Shown: piece by piece, positions 12,780-16,050 of the stretch
Position numbering within the stretch: the first letter of the stretch is position 1
How the letters are laid out: each line of letters begins with the position of its first letter
Source: an uncultured Lachnospiraceae bacterium
GTDB lineage: Bacteria; Bacillota_A; Clostridia; Lachnospirales; Lachnospiraceae
NCBI GenBank assembly: GCA_910587905.1
Contig: CAJUOF010000243.1
Coordinates: 1-16,050, forward strand
DNA length: 16,050 nt
Direction: 5' to 3'
Notes under the pieces: generated by a model
Databases searched by the model: none
What the model was told of the DNA's origin: nothing
Seen by the model: the letters and a program-made list of their open reading frames with translations, nothing else
Made by a program: the position numbers and the translations under genes

Positions 12780-14132
12780 ATGGCAAGGGATATGACGGTG
12801 GGAAAGCCTTTTCCCACGCTTTTTAAATTTGCGATGCCCATGGTGGTGGGCAATCTGTTCCAACAGCTTTACAACGTGGTGGATTCCATGGTGGTGGGGA
12901 ATTTCGTGGGCGAGGACGCCCTGGCCGCCGTGGGGACCACCACCTCGATCACCTTTCTTTTTATCGCCGTGGCCGTGGGCATGGGGATCGGATGTTCCGT
13001 GGTGATCTCCCAGCTTTTCGGGGCGAAGCACACGGAAACCATGAAGTCGGCCATTTCCACGTCGCTGATCGCCATGTTCGTCCTGGGAGCCGGACTGTCC
13101 CTCTTCGGCCTGGCGGCCCACAGGCTGATTCTCACCTGGCTTTCCGTGCCGGAAAACATTTTCGAGGACGCGGCCGCCTATCTGCAGATCTACTGCATGG
13201 GGCTTATTTTCCTGTTCATGTACAATATCCTGAACTCGGTGTTCAACGCCCTGGGGGAGTCCCGGTTCCCCCTGGTGTTCCTGACCCTGTCCTCCCTGCT
13301 CAACGTGGCGCTGGACCTGTATTTCGTGATCCGCTTACATATGGGAGTGCCGGGCGTGGCCTGGGCCACCCTCATCGCCCAGGGGATCTCCGCCGTCCTG
13401 TCTTTCTTCGTTCTGATGCGGCATTTCAGGCGCATCGAGACCGCGGAGAGGCCGAAGCTTTTTGACGGGCGGCTCCTCGCCCGGATGTTCCGTCTGGCCG
13501 TCCCCACCACCATCCAGCAGTCCATCGTCTCCCTGGGCCTGGTCTTCGTCCAGGGACTGGTGAATGGTTATGGTTCCGTGGTGATCGCCGGGTACACGGC
13601 GGCGACGAAGATCGACACCATCGCCATCGGCCCCATGGTCCAGGTGGGAAATTCGGTCTCCACCTTCACGGCCCAGAACATGGGGGCCAGGAAGACGGAG
13701 CGGGTGAAGTCCGGGCTCATTTCCGGCCTGATCATCTCGGCGGGGATCTCCCTCTCCCTGACGGCCGTGCTGTTTTTCTTCGGGGAGAATTTCCTGAACG
13801 CCTTCATGGACAGCAAGGAGAGCGTGGAGGCGATCCGCTACGGGATCGATTATATTTACGTGGTGTCCGCCTTCTACGTGCTGATGGGCACCATGAACGT
13901 GTTCAACGGAGTGCTCCGGGGGGCGGGGGACATGAAGGTCTTCATGGCGGCCACCTTCACCAATTTCGGCCTGCGGCTGATCTTTGCCCATGTCCTCTCC
14001 GCGACGGCCATGGGGCCCGCCGGGATCTGGTGGTCCATCCCCATCGGCTGGGGCGCCGGGATCCTGGTCTCGGGAACCCGCTACGCAAGCGGGAAGTGGA
14101 AGGCGAAAAAGCTGGTGGCGGCGGAGCTTTGA
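12780..14132 (+). CDS. MATE family efflux transporter (copy 2)
   Basis: This 450-residue protein has about twelve membrane segments. The N-terminal signature is FAMPMVVGNLFQQLYNVVDSMVVGNFVGEDALAAVG, and the second half begins near RMFRLAVPTTIQQS. It exports cationic compounds by ion antiport; substrate is unknown. It differs strongly in sequence from the divergent copy 1, so the pair is not a recent tandem duplication. The gene is visibly richer in G and C at third codon positions than the rest of the window, and this gives long spurious open frames on the opposite strand. The AAAGGGGG-type ribosome site lies about nine bases before the ATG. No terminator is visible in the 42 bp before the next gene. 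Confidence 0.92.
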   Translation: MARDMTVGKPFPTLFKFAMPMVVGNLFQQLYNVVDSMVVGNFVGEDALAAVGTTTSITFLFIAVAVGMGIGCSVVISQLFGAKHTETMKSAISTSLIAMFVLGAGLSLFGLAAHRLILTWLSVPENIFEDAAAYLQIYCMGLIFLFMYNILNSVFNALGESRFPLVFLTLSSLLNVALDLYFVIRLHMGVPGVAWATLIAQGISAVLSFFVLMRHFRRIETAERPKLFDGRLLARMFRLAVPTTIQQSIVSLGLVFVQGLVNGYGSVVIAGYTAATKIDTIAIGPMVQVGNSVSTFTAQNMGARKTERVKSGLISGLIISAGISLSLTAVLFFFGENFLNAFMDSKESVEAIRYGIDYIYVVSAFYVLMGTMNVFNGVLRGAGDMKVFMAATFTNFGLRLIFAHVLSATAMGPAGIWWSIPIGWGAGILVSGTRYASGKWKAKKLVAAEL

Positions 14133-14174
14133 AGTCATAAAATGTTCTGATGATATATATGGAGGATTATATCA

Positions 14175-15977
14175 ATGGCAAAGAACAAAAGCATAGAAGA
14201 AAAAATAGAAGATCTTTTTAAGAAACAATTAGATTCTTATCAAGTGAAATACTACACAAAGACAGAGACTATTAATACGGATATTGACGAAGCGCTAAGA
14301 AATGCTCCCTCTAAATCAGGAGGAAGTGGAAATAGTTATCCGGATATTAAGGTTCTGATTGAAACAAAAACAATGAGAAGAATCCCTGTTATGATTGAAA
14401 CCAAAGGAACGAATGGACATTTCATTAAGTTTGACAAAGAAGGAAATATCGAATTAGTTACTGAGTTTACAAATGATACCAAAACACATAAAAAAGGGGA
14501 TAAAAATTATTCTGCGATAGAGAAATATGCGGTTAATGGCGCCGTTCATTATGCGAATGCCATTTTACATCATAGCGCTGCTTATGATGAATGTATTGCT
14601 ATTGGAATCAATGGGTATGAAAAGGCTGACGGTACGATAGAAACGGAAATCGGCGTTTATTATATTTCAAAAGATAATTTTCTTTTTCCTAAAAAGGTTT
14701 CTGATTATACGGATTTGTCTTTTTTGGAAAAGAAACACATGGATGGTTTTATAGAAAAATTAGATGCATTGGATTTAACACCTGAAGAAATTGAAAAGAA
14801 AACGAAAGAAATAGAAACGGAGTTAGATACGAAGCTCAAATATGTCAATCAGGTGATGCAGGATACTCTTCAAATCAATGTGAATTATAGGGTAAATCTT
14901 GTGTCAGGCATGATTATGGCTGGCCTTGGAGTTGAAGACGAGATGGAGCCGTTAGACCCTCATGAATTAAAAGGGAGTCTTGGAAAGAAAGACCATGATG
15001 GATATCGAATCGTTAATAAAATAGAATCATTCTTAGATAAAAAGAATTTACCAGACGACAAAAAGGAAATGATTGTGTCTACTCTGAAATCGGTATTTGT
15101 GTATGATACTCTTTGGAGACCTGTCAATGGAGAAAGCAAACTAAAAAGTATTTATGCACTTATTTACAAAGAAATCTTACCCATATTCAGAACTTCCTAT
15201 CATTTGGACTTTTCTGGGAAATTATTTAATGTACTTAACGATTGGATTAGTGTTCCGGATGGTGATAAGAATGACGTGGTTTTTACGCCACGCTATGTAA
15301 CGGATTTAATGGCAAGGCTTGCGAAAGTAAATATGGATTCTTATGTTTGGGATTACGCGGCAGGTTCGGCGGGATTTTTGGTTTCTGCAATGAAACTGAT
15401 GTTGAACGACGCGAAGAAAAGAATAAAAAGCCCTTCGGATTTGAGTGTTAAAGAGACGAAGATAAAATTAGAACAGTTGCTTGGAATCGAAAAACTTTCG
15501 GATATTTACATGCTCGCCGTTCTCAACATGATTCTTATGGGGGATGGTTCTTCAAATATTTTACATAAGGACAGTTTAAAAGAATACTCAGGTAAATATG
15601 AGCAAGGGGAAAAGAAAGATGAGGATTTTCCCGCGAATGTATTTTTACTTAATCCTCCTTATTCCGCAGACGGCAAGGGTTTTGTTTTTGTAGAAAAGGC
15701 TCTTTCGAGGATGAAAAGCGGCAGAGCAGTGATACTTATTCAAGAGAATGCTGGCAGTGGCAGCGGTTTACCATATACAAAGAATATTTTAAAAAATAAT
15801 ACTTTAGTGGCGAGCATTCATATGTCGGACATATTTTGTGGTAAAGCAGGAGTACAAACCGCTATCTACGTTTTTGATGTTGGTATTCCGCATGACAGAA
15901 AGCAGCTTGTAAAATTTGTGGATTTCTCTCATGATGGATATACACGACAAAACAGAAAAAAATCAAGCCAGGAAACG
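14175..15977 (+). CDS. N6-adenine DNA methylase with N-terminal PD-ExK motif, 3' truncated
   Basis: The frame opens at ATG 14175 (GGAGGA eight bases upstream) and runs without a stop to the adapter, giving 601 genuine residues with the C-terminus missing. Motifs seen: D57 in YPD followed by E75-T-K77 in VMIETKG, a PD-(D/E)xK nuclease signature resembling HsdR N-domains; a helical middle part; FTPRYVTDLM; SAM-binding motif I DYAAGSAGFL from D393; and catalytic motif IV NPPY from N493. This order (nuclease, connector, N6-adenine methylase) suits a type IIG restriction-modification enzyme, whose target-recognition domain would follow in the missing part. A type I HsdM-like subunit is the alternative. 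The gene is much more AT-rich than the MATE gene 42 bp upstream and uses A/T-ending codons, a sign of horizontal acquisition. The last 24 codons of the apparent frame are adapter and must not be counted. Confidence 0.87.
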
Positions 15978-16050
15978 AGATCGGAAGAGCACACGTCTGA
16001 ACTCCAGTCACGTAACCGAATCTCGTATGCCGTCTTCTGCTTGAAAAAAA
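15978..16050 (+). other. Illumina read-2/index adapter with P7 tail and poly-A
   Basis: AGATCGGAAGAGC begins at 15978 and the TruSeq index adapter continues to 16011. The 8-base index GTAACCGA occupies 16012-16019, the P7 portion ending TTCTGCTTG runs to 16043, and seven A residues finish the contig. This is read-through of a short library insert carried into the assembly and not genomic sequence. Confidence 0.98.

Noticed and set aside
12626..12853. N-terminal extension of the first MATE protein to 12853
   Set aside because: It would cross the divergent promoter region and overlap the second MATE gene. The extension has no family match, and a ribosome site supports ATG 12625.
13335..14138. 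Long open frame (267 codons) on the minus strand opposite the second MATE gene
   Set aside because: Composition is a His/Gly/Asp/Glu-rich shadow typical of antisense to a GC-rich membrane protein gene; there is no recognisable domain.

Overview
This 16 kb contig comes from a spore-forming, anaerobic Firmicute. The flavin-based Nfn complex, SpoVAF, a tRNA-dependent amidation operon, strong AAGGAGG ribosome sites and moderately high GC all suit Clostridia, most likely a gut Lachnospiraceae-type organism; the genus cannot be fixed from sequence alone. Both ends are Illumina library adapter, not genome: bases 1-19, and 15978-16050, which carry an 8-base index, the P7 tail and a poly-A run. The two genes at the ends are therefore cut for technical reasons.

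Layout. (1) 20-1219: the tail of an unknown gene, then a zinc-ribbon membrane protein with six exact 36-bp coding repeats. (2) 1338-4032: a good sigma-A promoter driving nfnA-nfnB (electron-bifurcating NADH-dependent ferredoxin:NADP oxidoreductase), followed by a Dabb-domain protein and a hairpin terminator. (3) 4130-4819: araD (L-ribulose-5-phosphate 4-epimerase) and a near-perfect terminator. (4) 4907-9604: a tight three-gene operon for tRNA-dependent amidation: an AspRS fused in frame to GatC, a shortened GatA homologue without its catalytic residues, and an intact-looking GatB. (5) 9678-12625, minus strand: spoVAF and a MATE transporter. (6) 12780-14132, plus strand: a second, divergent MATE transporter. 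(7) 14175-15977: an AT-rich, probably horizontally acquired restriction-modification gene (PD-ExK motif plus N6-adenine methylase), truncated by the adapter.

The most unusual element is the operon at 4907-9604. The synthetase is covalently joined to the GatC scaffold and GatB keeps its kinase-site signatures. The GatA-like partner has lost the lysine and both serines of the amidase triad, about 60 N-terminal residues and the serine/glycine loop, yet stays an uninterrupted, translationally coupled gene. This looks like a dedicated, glutaminase-free (perhaps free-ammonia-using) or repurposed transamidosome. Nfn, Dabb and araD are ordinary metabolic neighbours with no obvious functional link to it.
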